From Lachnospiraceae bacterium (GTDB taxonomy: Bacteria > Bacillota > Clostridia > Lachnospirales > Lachnospiraceae), in contig WQST01000008.1 in NCBI GenBank assembly GCA_009787745.1, forward strand, positions 1 to 28,211: a DNA stretch of 28,211 bases. Direction: 5' to 3'. Every line of letters begins with the position of its first letter. Within the stretch, counting starts at the first letter, position 1. Made by a program: the position numbers and the translations under genes. Below, piece after piece: positions 8,682 through 16,388 of this stretch. The notes beneath the pieces were generated by a model that did not search any database, had not been told where the DNA came from, and worked only from the letters and a program-made list of their open reading frames with translations.

Positions 8682-8756
8682 GATAGAAATTTCCTTTTAC
8701 ATAATTTTTTTACATACAAAACGAATACATTTGAAATAAGGATATCTTCATCCGAA
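8598..8756. repeat. perfect 21-bp inverted repeat flanking the tadE start
   Basis: Bases 8598-8618 are the exact reverse complement of 8736-8756; the 117-bp segment between (39 codons) contains the tadE ribosome site and TTG start. The left arm lies in coding sequence (residues 22-28, IRISSSE), the right arm in the intergenic region. A perfect match of this length is not expected by chance in 28 kb. Confidence 0.9.
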
Positions 8757-8803
8757 TATAGCTCTCTGATAGTAGACTGTTCATGGCAAGCCGTAGACAG
8801 CAA

Positions 8804-10201
8804 CTAATAATATCCATAGCGCCGATCAATGCTATAGCTACTAAACCGATCATCAAAGACAACTGTTGCCCGAAAGCTTTCTAAGCATCTGTCAATATAA
8901 AAATTCTGATTATGCGGTGTCTGACGTATATCCATTTCAATAATATCCATTACGCGGTCAGTAATTTTGCTATCTTTTTCAAACAGAAGCATTATTTCCA
9001 AGTACTGCCGGTAAGATAAGCCTTCCTCCGCCGAACCAATCGCTTTTTTGATTAAAGGAACTTTTCCGCCGTCTAAAATCTTTTCCGCATCTTTGATGCT
9101 GTCGGAATAAGCCCACGAGAATAAGATTGAATCGGCGACAGGCCGGGCTAATTCAGGATGTGCCAATACTGTTGTCAGCAAAAGAGCCGCCGCCATTGCT
9201 TCTTGTTTCTTAACAGCATCAGTAAAATAAAGTCTGACATTATCAGCCAGCCGCCAATTAATAATGCGCCTTTTGGCTTTCTCAAGATTTTTGGTATCTG
9301 AATTTTCACCGAATATTACATATTCAATTTGATAATCGAGAAGTGCGCCTGCTTTTTCGTTTTTGTAGTATCCGATTTTTTCGAATAGATAAGCACGAAA
9401 GAGAATATCAGAAGCAACATTGTTTATGACACTTGTGTCATATCCGTTTTTGTATATTATTATCTCTTTTTTCTCCCGATGCGAATAATAATTTTTAAGT
9501 GTGATACTACTGCCTTTTTTGTCTGCGGTAACAAAATTATTGATTTGCTTTATTGAATTTTTATAATCTTCATCGGGGGGCTTATCCGGAGTTACATTGA
9601 TATGACTTACATCCGTATCAGGATTTTCCGCTAATGCACGCTGTCTTTTTTCATCCGTCAATGACGATAATATTGAAGCAATACTCTCTACGGCTTTATA
9701 CCACGAACCCATCTCGTCTTTTGCATCCAACGTTTTAGCAGAAGTTAAAAGTGAACCCACATCTTTCATTGTTTCAACCTGAATATTTTCACTTATATAA
9801 GCACAAGCCTGACGCTTAAGTATTTTCCCGTCATAGTGATGCGGCATCAATGTTTCCGCTATAGTAACACTTTGCAAACTCAATTCATTCCATGCCGACA
9901 CACTATTATTTGCCGCCGTAATATTTTTCTCAATAAAGCCGATTAAGTGATTCTGCAATTTGGATGTACCGCTGTTTTCACTGCCATAAGTCATATCTAC
10001 AAACAAAAGGTCATATTGATTAAGCAACTCCCGATGAAACTCACCCAAGACTGAGTTCATTCCAATGTCAACCGCAATCTCTAATTTCATTTTGCTATAG
10101 TTAATAAAAGCGCCCCTAATCAATCCCCAAAACAGACTTAATAATACTGCCAGCGATAACGCTAGATAAATAGTTAAGTAGCCTTTCACACTGTATCTCA
10201 T
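8804..10201 (-). CDS. DUF5702-type exported protein of the Tad cluster
   Basis: Protein of 465 residues. One N-terminal membrane segment (about 8-30, with YLTIYLALSLAVLLSLFWGL) is preceded by a short basic tip. The remainder is predicted outside the membrane and is largely helical and charged. It matches the place and layout of DUF5702 proteins, which in clostridial Tad loci seem to replace TadG-like pseudopilins; the N-terminus KGYLTIYLALSL resembles a pseudopilin head. It overlaps the Flp gene by 4 bases (ATGA), so translation is coupled. I recognise no enzymatic motif. Its role is inferred from context: surface or pilus-tip subunit or assembly factor. Confidence 0.75.
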   Translation of the reverse strand: MRYSVKGYLTIYLALSLAVLLSLFWGLIRGAFINYSKMKLEIAVDIGMNSVLGEFHRELLNQYDLLFVDMTYGSENSGTSKLQNHLIGFIEKNITAANNSVSAWNELSLQSVTIAETLMPHHYDGKILKRQACAYISENIQVETMKDVGSLLTSAKTLDAKDEMGSWYKAVESIASILSSLTDEKRQRALAENPDTDVSHINVTPDKPPDEDYKNSIKQINNFVTADKKGSSITLKNYYSHREKKEIIIYKNGYDTSVINNVASDILFRAYLFEKIGYYKNEKAGALLDYQIEYVIFGENSDTKNLEKAKRRIINWRLADNVRLYFTDAVKKQEAMAAALLLTTVLAHPELARPVADSILFSWAYSDSIKDAEKILDGGKVPLIKKAIGSAEEGLSYRQYLEIMLLFEKDSKITDRVMDIIEMDIRQTPHNQNFYIDRCLESFRATVVFDDRFSSYSIDRRYGYY

Positions 10202-10392
10202 GACATAACTGTTCCGCTTCCTTCGGAAATGCTGTCAAAAATTCCGGCAATTAAGCCAAGCAACTGTTCTTTAAAAATAATCACCAATCCGATTAGCACT
10301 ACTAAGATCAGAATTATTTCGACTGTTCCGATTCCCTTATTATTAAGCCTCGCGTATTTCTTCTTTCCCAAAATCTTACTAAAATTAAACAT
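10198..10392 (-). CDS. flp: Flp-type (type IVb) pilin
   Basis: Protein of 64 residues, the normal size of a Flp prepilin. It has a basic leader (KILGKKKYARLNNKG), a predicted cleavage site after that glycine (residue 20), then IGTVEIILILVVLIGLVIIF with the glutamate at +5 of the mature protein. The mature subunit would be about 44 residues, mostly one hydrophobic helix. The likely major pilus subunit, processed by the peptidase at 7382-7828. The AAAGGAAAGG ribosome site is strong, as expected for an abundant product. It lies 18 bp after tadC and overlaps the DUF5702 gene. Confidence 0.88.
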   Translation of the reverse strand: MFNFSKILGKKKYARLNNKGIGTVEIILILVVLIGLVIIFKEQLLGLIAGIFDSISEGSGTVMS

Positions 10393-10410
10393 AAACCTTT
10401 CCTTTCTTGT

Positions 10411-11916
10411 CTAAACATTAAACATTTGAAATGCCGGGATCATAATTATTATCATGACAATCAACAGCATTAACATCATTGGCAACAATAACTTTGTGTT
10501 CATTTCTTCACCGATAGTACGGGCTTTCTTTTTGCGGTCTTCGAAATCAAGCTCTATTTCTTCACGCAATACCTGTAAAATATTCTTATTTCCTTTTTGC
10601 AAATGATTTGACAACAGCCCCATCAATTTGCGGTACTTAGCTAACCCCACCCGCTTGGCAAAACGCTCATAAACCTCCCTTTCCGAAATACCGTTTTCCA
10701 ATTCATGAACGGAAAAAAGCATCTCTTCATATAAAAATTTCTTTTTGCTATATTGAAATTTAATTCCTTGCGAACCACTTTTTTTACTTGTCTTTTGTGT
10801 TTTCTTATAATCCCATGCAATTCTTTTCCACGCTCCTCTCAAAGTCATTCCTGCTCCCAGATAAAGAGCTAATTTCCTGATTAGTTCCGAATAATCATGA
10901 TCAATCTGACGATTTCTAAAGGCAACCTTTTTTCCGAGATCATAATCTCCGCTTACGAAAACCAAAATAGCCGCCATCATAATTATTAACCAAAGATATA
11001 AGCCTTCACGAGATTGCTTTTGCCGCCAAATTATATCCGCGCCATTAATTTTACTTGGTAAAGAAAATGATTCATTATACGCACTGCTCTTTTGATTAGC
11101 CATTATATTTTCTGTAACTGTCTTTAACCATCCGTCATCTGTTACTTCTACATAAGGTTGAATCCGAACGAAAAAGTCCTCACTAAAGCGATATTCTGTC
11201 CACTTATCCTGATATGTCAGATGAGCCGTTATTACTACATCTTCCGCTGTAAGAACGCTATCTTGATTATTGATCATACCGCTTGCCCTCAAAATATAAG
11301 GCTTATCGCTTTCCCACTTAATCTTAAATGGATAACCTGCAAGCTCAGTTACTAAATTTAGCGGCATTTCTACGCGGTCAAGACTTTTATTTTGATTTAA
11401 AATAACTGTTTTTAACGCGGCTATCATTTCTTGCGCCATCCTAATAACTTCATCTTCATCAAGACTTATTGGTTCAACCACAATAGTTATCTCGCGATTA
11501 TTCTCTTCATCTGCCGCCATTAAATCAAGATTATAACTGCCTTGCTCCCAAGTATTTTTATGAATTACTAAATCATTATTTAAATGATTATTTTGTGATA
11601 AATAGAAACTGACGGAAAGAGCCAAGATATTTCCTATCAAAATGAATAAATATGAAATACGTATTTTTTCTATATAATACTCTTCAACGATTCGGTTACG
11701 ATTTTCACCGGGATTAAGATTTCCTACATATTTATCAATCTTTATATATGTATTTGATTTAGACAGACAATTTCTAAATAGCATAGCATAAATAAAAGCG
11801 GCACTTTTACTAAGAAATTTGCTTTTATTAAGCGAAATCCCGCTTATCGTTTTATATTTTACAAAAACAGCAATCAATAACTGTACTGTCAAAACTATAA
11901 TAAAAATAAATTCCAT
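10411..11916 (-). CDS. tadC: TadC-like inner-membrane platform protein with large exported insert
   Basis: Protein of 501 residues, much longer than a classical TadC (about 300). The C-terminal part (about 340-475) is a T2SSF-like domain with the pattern GAGMTLRGAW and later ISEREVYERFAKRVG, ending in a hydrophobic helix (477-498). The N-terminal half has membrane segments at about 1-20 and 87-106, then a ~200-residue region (107-305) between membrane helices and therefore likely outside the cell, then another helix (307-325). It partners TadB as the platform of the pilus motor. It begins 3 bp after tadB. The insert has no motif that I recognise; a beta-rich substrate-contact domain is a guess. 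Confidence 0.8.
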   Translation of the reverse strand: MEFIFIIVLTVQLLIAVFVKYKTISGISLNKSKFLSKSAAFIYAMLFRNCLSKSNTYIKIDKYVGNLNPGENRNRIVEEYYIEKIRISYLFILIGNILALSVSFYLSQNNHLNNDLVIHKNTWEQGSYNLDLMAADEENNREITIVVEPISLDEDEVIRMAQEMIAALKTVILNQNKSLDRVEMPLNLVTELAGYPFKIKWESDKPYILRASGMINNQDSVLTAEDVVITAHLTYQDKWTEYRFSEDFFVRIQPYVEVTDDGWLKTVTENIMANQKSSAYNESFSLPSKINGADIIWRQKQSREGLYLWLIIMMAAILVFVSGDYDLGKKVAFRNRQIDHDYSELIRKLALYLGAGMTLRGAWKRIAWDYKKTQKTSKKSGSQGIKFQYSKKKFLYEEMLFSVHELENGISEREVYERFAKRVGLAKYRKLMGLLSNHLQKGNKNILQVLREEIELDFEDRKKKARTIGEEMNTKLLLPMMLMLLIVMIIIMIPAFQMFNV

Positions 11917-11919
11917 TCA

Positions 11920-12654
11920 TCAAACCTCAATTTCTAATAATTTAACAGACAGCGAATATGCTGTCATATATATCACCATACATACCGTCATAATAATAAT
12001 CCCTGTCAAATTATGATAAAGTGATGAGAAAAAATTCGGTGATGTTATATCCAGATAGAGTAAAATTACAAAAGGCACGAGGTTCATAATTTTTTGTTCA
12101 GAACGGCGCGCACTTAATACTACGCTTATCTCTTTCTCTGTCTCAATTTTGCCGCCAATCATATCAGAGAATTGACTAATTGAGTCAACCATATTACCGC
12201 CACTATTTTTTGCAACCGCGAAAACATCGGCAAATTCGGCTATTTCATGGAGATTGCTTATTTTTCCTGCTTCTTTAAGTCGTTCATCAAGAGGGATATT
12301 ATTTTCTAAACCCTTCTTAATAAAACTAAACATTTTCATTACTGCTGATTCTTTTGAATATATACGCGCAAACTCTTTTTCTGTTTCCGCAAATGAATTT
12401 TCTACCGAATATCCTGCTTGCAAATTTCCTGCGACCATCTCGATCATATCTTTAAATTTGCTTCGCAGTTCATCCCGTTTCGCCAAAATAATATTCTTTT
12501 TCGCAATTTTCCCGTATCCAAGTAATAACGGAAGAAGGAAAATTATTGCGAAAAGCGAACGGTAAAAGAAGTATGCAAAAATCAGAACAATTCCTATTCC
12601 TTTTAACCATATTAAAATTATTTCTTTTTGTTCAAGTACATAAAATTGTTTCAT
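11920..12654 (-). CDS. tadB: TadB-like T2SSF-domain platform protein
   Basis: Protein of 244 residues with two N-terminal membrane segments (about 13-45), a cytoplasmic T2SSF domain (FKDMIEMVAGNLQAGYSVENSFAETEKEF near 66-95; GGNMVDSISQFSDMI near 151-166) and two C-terminal membrane segments (about 188-240). It forms the inner-membrane platform with TadC and couples the TadA ATPase to pilin polymerisation. Its ATG overlaps the tadA stop codon by one base (TAATG), which indicates translational coupling. Length and topology are normal. Confidence 0.88.
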   Translation of the reverse strand: MKQFYVLEQKEIILIWLKGIGIVLIFAYFFYRSLFAIIFLLPLLLGYGKIAKKNIILAKRDELRSKFKDMIEMVAGNLQAGYSVENSFAETEKEFARIYSKESAVMKMFSFIKKGLENNIPLDERLKEAGKISNLHEIAEFADVFAVAKNSGGNMVDSISQFSDMIGGKIETEKEISVVLSARRSEQKIMNLVPFVILLYLDITSPNFFSSLYHNLTGIIIMTVCMVIYMTAYSLSVKLLEIEV

Positions 12655-13793
12655 TACATTTTCACCTTAAAAATTGATTCCAGTACAATCTCATCTTCCT
12701 CAATCCCAACAATACGGGCTATCTCCAAAACCTTTCGGGAATTATCACTAAGCCTTCCCAACTGAACCACGATTTGAATCCCCGATACAATTTGCTTTTT
12801 GATCGCTAAAAGCGGTAACGGCATACCCATAAGAACCATCGTTTCCAAACGCCCAAGCATATCTTTGGCACTATTGGCATGTATGGTACTCATCGAACCT
12901 TGATGCCCTGTGTTCATCGCCTGTAATAAATCAATTGCTTCTACCCCCCGAACCTCTCCGACGATAATGCGGTCAGGCCTCATCCGAAGAGCCGTTTTTA
13001 TCAAATCTCTGATTGTTATCTCACGGCATCCTTCAATGTTTGACCCTCTCGTTTCCAGTTTGACGAGATTGGGAATCCCCCTAATTTGCAGTTCTGCACT
13101 ATCTTCAATCGTAATAATCCGCTCATGTACGGGTATATAATTTGACAACACATTCAGAAATGTCGTTTTCCCCGAGCCTGTTCCGCCGCTTACAATAATA
13201 CTCTCCCCCTGTAAAACTGCTTGCTGCAAAAAAACTGCCATCTCATTCGTCAGCGCCCCGTAGTTTAACAAATCATCCATTTTTATCGGTTCCTCAGGAA
13301 ATCGTCTGATCGTCACAATCGGCCCATTAAGCGCAACAGGGTTCAAAACAATATTTACCCTGGCGCCATTATTTAATCTGGCATCGACAATCGGCGAAGC
13401 TTCATTAACGGTACGATTGCAATCAGCAACAATCTGCTGAATGACATTCAGAAGTTTTTCTCTTGATTCAAAGCAGTACTCACATACCGTTATTCTTCCT
13501 GCTCTTTCAATAAAGATATTATCCGTCCCGTTAATCATTATTTCTGTTATTTCAGGTGTCTCCAATAGTTCCTGCAAAATATCTAGTTTCCGAATTGCAT
13601 AGAACAATTCGCGGCGAAGTTTTTTCCGCATCTTAAATCCCACGCTTGCCGTTTTTCGCATCATGATAATCTCGTTATCAATTAGTTCAATAATGCCCTG
13701 ATCGGATAAATCGCTTCGATGTTCGATTTCATCAAGTATTTTTCGTTTAATCGTTTCGCGAATATCACTAATATCTTCATTAACACAAATCAT
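12654..13793 (-). CDS. tadA: TadA/CpaF pilus assembly ATPase
   Basis: Protein of 379 residues, a secretion-superfamily (VirB11-like) hexameric ATPase that powers Flp pilus assembly in the cytoplasm. Walker A GGTGSGKTT (203-211), Asp box TIEDSAEL (228-235), Walker B RIIVGEVRG (275-283) and His box TGHQGSMSTIHANS (295-308) are all intact. The arginine-rich core NGGR-type segment near NNGARVNIVL (141-150) is also present. It is somewhat shorter than proteobacterial CpaF because the N-terminal extension is small. Its start overlaps the TadZ-like gene by 14 bp. Confidence 0.95.
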   Translation of the reverse strand: MICVNEDISDIRETIKRKILDEIEHRSDLSDQGIIELIDNEIIMMRKTASVGFKMRKKLRRELFYAIRKLDILQELLETPEITEIMINGTDNIFIERAGRITVCEYCFESREKLLNVIQQIVADCNRTVNEASPIVDARLNNGARVNIVLNPVALNGPIVTIRRFPEEPIKMDDLLNYGALTNEMAVFLQQAVLQGESIIVSGGTGSGKTTFLNVLSNYIPVHERIITIEDSAELQIRGIPNLVKLETRGSNIEGCREITIRDLIKTALRMRPDRIIVGEVRGVEAIDLLQAMNTGHQGSMSTIHANSAKDMLGRLETMVLMGMPLPLLAIKKQIVSGIQIVVQLGRLSDNSRKVLEIARIVGIEEDEIVLESIFKVKM

Positions 13794-14784
13794 CCAACAA
13801 CTGCTCCTTTATATAGGCGGCTAACTCGCTATAGGTCATTTCATCATATTTCACCGCAATATTCTTAAAAATCGGCAGACTGAGTTTTTGTGTTTTCGAA
13901 ACTACATTATCAAGCTTAAATTCATGCAAAAGCTGTTCATACTGCTCCATCTTTGCCAGCGCACAGAAATCGCCCCTCGTAATGGTATAAATCCAATCGC
14001 ATTCATTTAAGATATTGAATAATCCGCGCACATAATCCGATAAATCCAAAATTATATACTCATAATCGCCCTGATTCCTAAGTTCATTAAGAAGTCCCGT
14101 CCACTGCTCACCCGGGATATTTATCAGATCAGGGTATACTGCTGCGGGAGCAATGAAATTAAGCCCGTTAATACTGTCTGTTATTGTACTGAGTTTAAAG
14201 ACGAATTTTTCTTTGATACACTCAAACAGATACATCATGTCGGTAATATCTGCTTTACACTCCCTGCCAAGGGTCTTATGAAACCCGGAATAGCATTCAT
14301 AATTCAGATACAGTGTCTTATTTTGCTTGGCTAAAATTTGCCCCAATGTCAGTGAAAACGTCGTTTGCAGACATCTTTTAATCGGAGAATAAACACCAAT
14401 GATTTTTGCTGATTTACTTTTATTAACTTTACGCGGAAGCGTGATTTTCCGGTCAAAATAGTAAACCAGCATATCATTGACGATATTTTCTGCCGCTTGA
14501 TATTTGTCGATGTTATAGAAGTGGTTTTCCTCAGAAGCGATACCGCTTTCATTCAGAATAAAGACATGAGGGATATTTAATTCTTTGATTTGTTCAGAAT
14601 AAGCTGATTCGGTGATAAGCAAACATTCAATCTCATTTTCCGGCATACCAAACGATAACAGATTATCTAATCCCGTAAATGCATGAATATCGAAATTCAA
14701 ATCAGTTCTTTCCTTAAGTAATTCCATCATGCGGAAAGCATAATCGGCTTCGGTATCACAGATAGCTAATATTCTTTTGTCCAA
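13780..14784 (-). CDS. tadZ: TadZ/CpaE-like protein with degenerate nucleotide-binding site
   Basis: Protein of 334 residues, first gene of the Tad operon. Residues 1-120 resemble a degenerate receiver-like domain (RILAICDTEADY ... ECLLITESAY). Residues 125-330 have a MinD/ParA-like fold: GVYSPIKRCLQTTFSLTLG sits where the deviant Walker A loop should be, and YEYIILDLSD matches the later switch region. The signature lysines of the KGGxGKT loop are absent. TadZ/CpaE proteins place the pilus apparatus at a site on the membrane. A GGAAGGAG ribosome site supports the start. Identification rests on fold pattern and gene order, so ATP binding is doubtful. Confidence 0.78.
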   Translation of the reverse strand: MDKRILAICDTEADYAFRMMELLKERTDLNFDIHAFTGLDNLLSFGMPENEIECLLITESAYSEQIKELNIPHVFILNESGIASEENHFYNIDKYQAAENIVNDMLVYYFDRKITLPRKVNKSKSAKIIGVYSPIKRCLQTTFSLTLGQILAKQNKTLYLNYECYSGFHKTLGRECKADITDMMYLFECIKEKFVFKLSTITDSINGLNFIAPAAVYPDLINIPGEQWTGLLNELRNQGDYEYIILDLSDYVRGLFNILNECDWIYTITRGDFCALAKMEQYEQLLHEFKLDNVVSKTQKLSLPIFKNIAVKYDEMTYSELAAYIKEQLLDDLC

Positions 14785-14990
14785 AACAAACTCCTTCCAA
14801 CCGATTCTAATGAATCGGTATGCTAATAGAAAAATAGATGTGATTAAGAAGAATAGATACTGCCAAAATGCGGCGTTAAAAGAGCATTACATAGTAATGA
14901 GATAGCAAAAGGGTTTCATTTAGAAAAATCAATCGACACGACCAGAATTTTCGAAGGGCAAAGATTACTTGAACAGTAATTTACTTGCAA
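14785..14990 (-). other. long 5' leader of the Tad operon with small hairpins
   Basis: About 205 nt without an ORF that I would support. It contains perfect inverted repeats at 14885-14890/14894-14899 (CATTAC/GTAATG) and 14800-14807/14812-14819 (ACCGATTC/GAATCGGT, 4-base loop). The latter sits just ahead of the ribosome site and has no T run, so it is not a terminator. I searched by eye for cyclic-di-GMP riboswitch cores and found none. Confidence 0.45.
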
Positions 14991-14995
14991 TAAGA

Positions 14996-15024
14996 ATTAT
15001 ATCGAACTATCAAAAATTTGTCTA
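14996..15024 (-). promoter_or_regulatory. probable promoter of the Tad operon
   Basis: On the minus strand TAGACA (15024-15019), a 17-base spacer and TATAAT (15001-14996). A start near 14989 gives an untranslated leader of about 205 nt before the TadZ-like gene. It lies just after the bofA stop codon, so read-through from bofA is also possible. Confidence 0.6.
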
Positions 15025-15060
15025 TTGGCAATTTTACCAAAAGATCATTTTGTGAAAATG

Positions 15061-15333
15061 TCACAAAAAATTATAAAAATTGATTCCATAAAGCAGGATA
15101 AGCCCAGGAATTCCAAGAATCCCTGATGTCAAAAGGCTAAAAGCACCTAGCCCTACCTCGGCTTCAATTTCTTGTCTTTGCAGAAAAAAGTTTATCAGAT
15201 AAATTGCTAATGCGCCGCTCGCAGTCCGCAAAACGAAGTTTATAATCCATTCTATTTTTGCTCTTAAAGCACCCAGAAGAAGAACTAAGATGCAGACCCC
15301 TGCCAAAATCCATATGCTTGTTGATGTATCCAT
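15061..15333 (-). CDS. bofA: BofA-family protein (pro-sigma-K processing inhibitor family)
   Basis: Protein of 90 residues, normal for the family, with two to three membrane segments (about 6-22, 30-52, 62-88) and the conserved C-terminal pattern GILGIPGLILLYGINFY. In Bacillus subtilis BofA holds the SpoIVFB protease inactive in the outer forespore membrane until sigma-K is needed; many clostridia keep the gene. I chose the ATG at 15333 because GAGG lies 6 bases upstream, while a GTG at 15345 overlaps that site. A sigma-E-like promoter lies upstream. It is divergent from the DUF2508 gene, its usual neighbour. Confidence 0.82.
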   Translation of the reverse strand: MDTSTSIWILAGVCILVLLLGALRAKIEWIINFVLRTASGALAIYLINFFLQRQEIEAEVGLGAFSLLTSGILGIPGLILLYGINFYNFL

Positions 15334-15368
15334 AGGCATCCTCACTAATGTTTGTACTGTTTCCGTTA

Positions 15369-15397
15369 ATTATATGCCTGTCTATCATGTAAAATTC
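15369..15397 (-). promoter_or_regulatory. sigma-E-like promoter upstream of bofA
   Basis: On the minus strand GAATTTT (15397-15391), a 14-base spacer and CATATAAT (15376-15369). This matches the Bacillus mother-cell sigma-E consensus (about kmATATT, 14-15 bases, CATACAhT) at all but two positions. The -10 also contains TATAAT, so a sigma-A promoter without a good -35 box is the alternative. Confidence 0.42.
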
Positions 15398-15519
15398 CAA
15401 AACGCATTTGTCTTAAGTTCAAAATAATTATCATGGAATATTTACGCATTTAAGTGTCTATAATTAATATACCATAATTAATTGGTAATTTTTGGCAACT
15501 GTTTAGAAAGGTCGTGTGT

Positions 15520-15924
15520 ATGAAATTTTATTTTAGCCAATTAGGAAACAACCTCTTTGCCGCGCGGCAAACGATAAAAGAAAAAGAAATTACCGCCGCT
15601 GATATTTACCGCAATACCTTACTCGAAGATTTGCGAAAAACAAAAGAGGCTCTGGAAGTCGCCTATATGGGTTTCGACAACGTCACAGAACCTGAATTGA
15701 TAGATTGCTATATTTATGAATTAAATTCTGTTACGACCAGATACAATTATTTACTGGAGCAAATAGGTCAGTTAAATAATAAGGAAAAAAGTGAACGCGC
15801 CCACGAACCGATGCCGCTCGCGATTCCTGTTCTATCAAGTGAACCGGGTGAAATGCCGTTATTCTCCGATGTGACAGGGTTAAATCCGCTATGCACTGAA
15901 TCCACGGTTAGTACTGTTGGATAA
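15520..15924 (+). CDS. DUF2508 (YaaL-like) family protein
   Basis: Protein of 134 residues. The central part (about 28-85) has the DUF2508 pattern: LLEDLRKTKEALEVAYMGFDNVTEPELIDCYIYELN followed by YNYLLEQI. The function of the family is unknown. In Bacillus its relative yaaL lies directly before bofA; here the two genes are divergent neighbours. The ATG at 15520 is chosen over the GTG at 15514, because AGAAAGG lies 8 bases before it. The family is usually about 75-90 residues; this copy has an extra C-terminal tail of about 45, low-complexity and Pro/Ser/Thr-rich. The tail's end overlaps the 3' end of fliS on the other strand by 36 bp. A TATAAT at 15459-15464 may be its -10 box. Confidence 0.72.
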   Translation: MKFYFSQLGNNLFAARQTIKEKEITAADIYRNTLLEDLRKTKEALEVAYMGFDNVTEPELIDCYIYELNSVTTRYNYLLEQIGQLNNKEKSERAHEPMPLAIPVLSSEPGEMPLFSDVTGLNPLCTESTVSTVG

Positions 15925-16362
15925 GCAATCAAGGATGCTTTTACGGTCATATGTCAGACCCGAGTAAACCACCTGCGCATTTTCCATTATCGGCAGGGAT
16001 TGGTCTTTAAGGCTTAGTTCGCGGTAAGCCTTTAAAAGATTATCGATAATTTTCATGGCGTTATCGACATTCTCAATGCTCATCCGAACTTCCGCTCTTG
16101 CCAGTTCTTTTGTGATGAACATATAAAGTTCCAGAATGCGGATAGCGATTTCATATTCAAAGTGTAAGGAAGCAATCAACTCATTGATACAACCCCTCGT
16201 ACGACTTAAGGATTGGCGAAACTCTTTGTGGTTTTCGGCGGCAAATGCCTCTTTCGCTTCATTCATATAAGCCAAAGCCATTTCATATAGGATAACAATT
16301 AACTGTGTTTTATTAGCTTGTGTTATTTTTAAGGTATACTCTTGTTTTTTTTCGTTAGACAT
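15889..16362 (-). CDS. fliS: FliS-family flagellin export chaperone
   Basis: Protein of 157 residues, predicted all-helical. The N-terminal pattern KKQEYTLKITQANKTQLIVILYEMALAYMNEAK is typical of clostridial FliS. The protein binds the C-terminal helix of unpolymerised flagellin in the cytoplasm and delivers it to the export gate. It is about 30 residues longer than classical FliS, mainly at the C-terminus (after about residue 125). It lies 26 bp after the flagellin gene with an AGGAATAGGAAAAGGAA ribosome region, so the chaperone and its client are co-transcribed. Its 3' end overlaps the convergent DUF2508 gene. Confidence 0.85.
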   Translation of the reverse strand: MSNEKKQEYTLKITQANKTQLIVILYEMALAYMNEAKEAFAAENHKEFRQSLSRTRGCINELIASLHFEYEIAIRILELYMFITKELARAEVRMSIENVDNAMKIIDNLLKAYRELSLKDQSLPIMENAQVVYSGLTYDRKSILDCLSNSTNRGFSA

Positions 16363-16388
16363 TTCCTTTTCCTATTCCTCTCATACTT

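Noticed and set aside
8615..8803. 62-residue minus-strand frame between DUF5702 and tadE
   Set aside because: No family resemblance and it overlaps the tadE start in another frame; the open frame is likely chance in A/T-rich DNA.
14785..14990. Cyclic-di-GMP riboswitch before the Tad operon
   Set aside because: The conserved GEMM core (CACGCACAGGGCAAACC type) and its second helix motif are not found.
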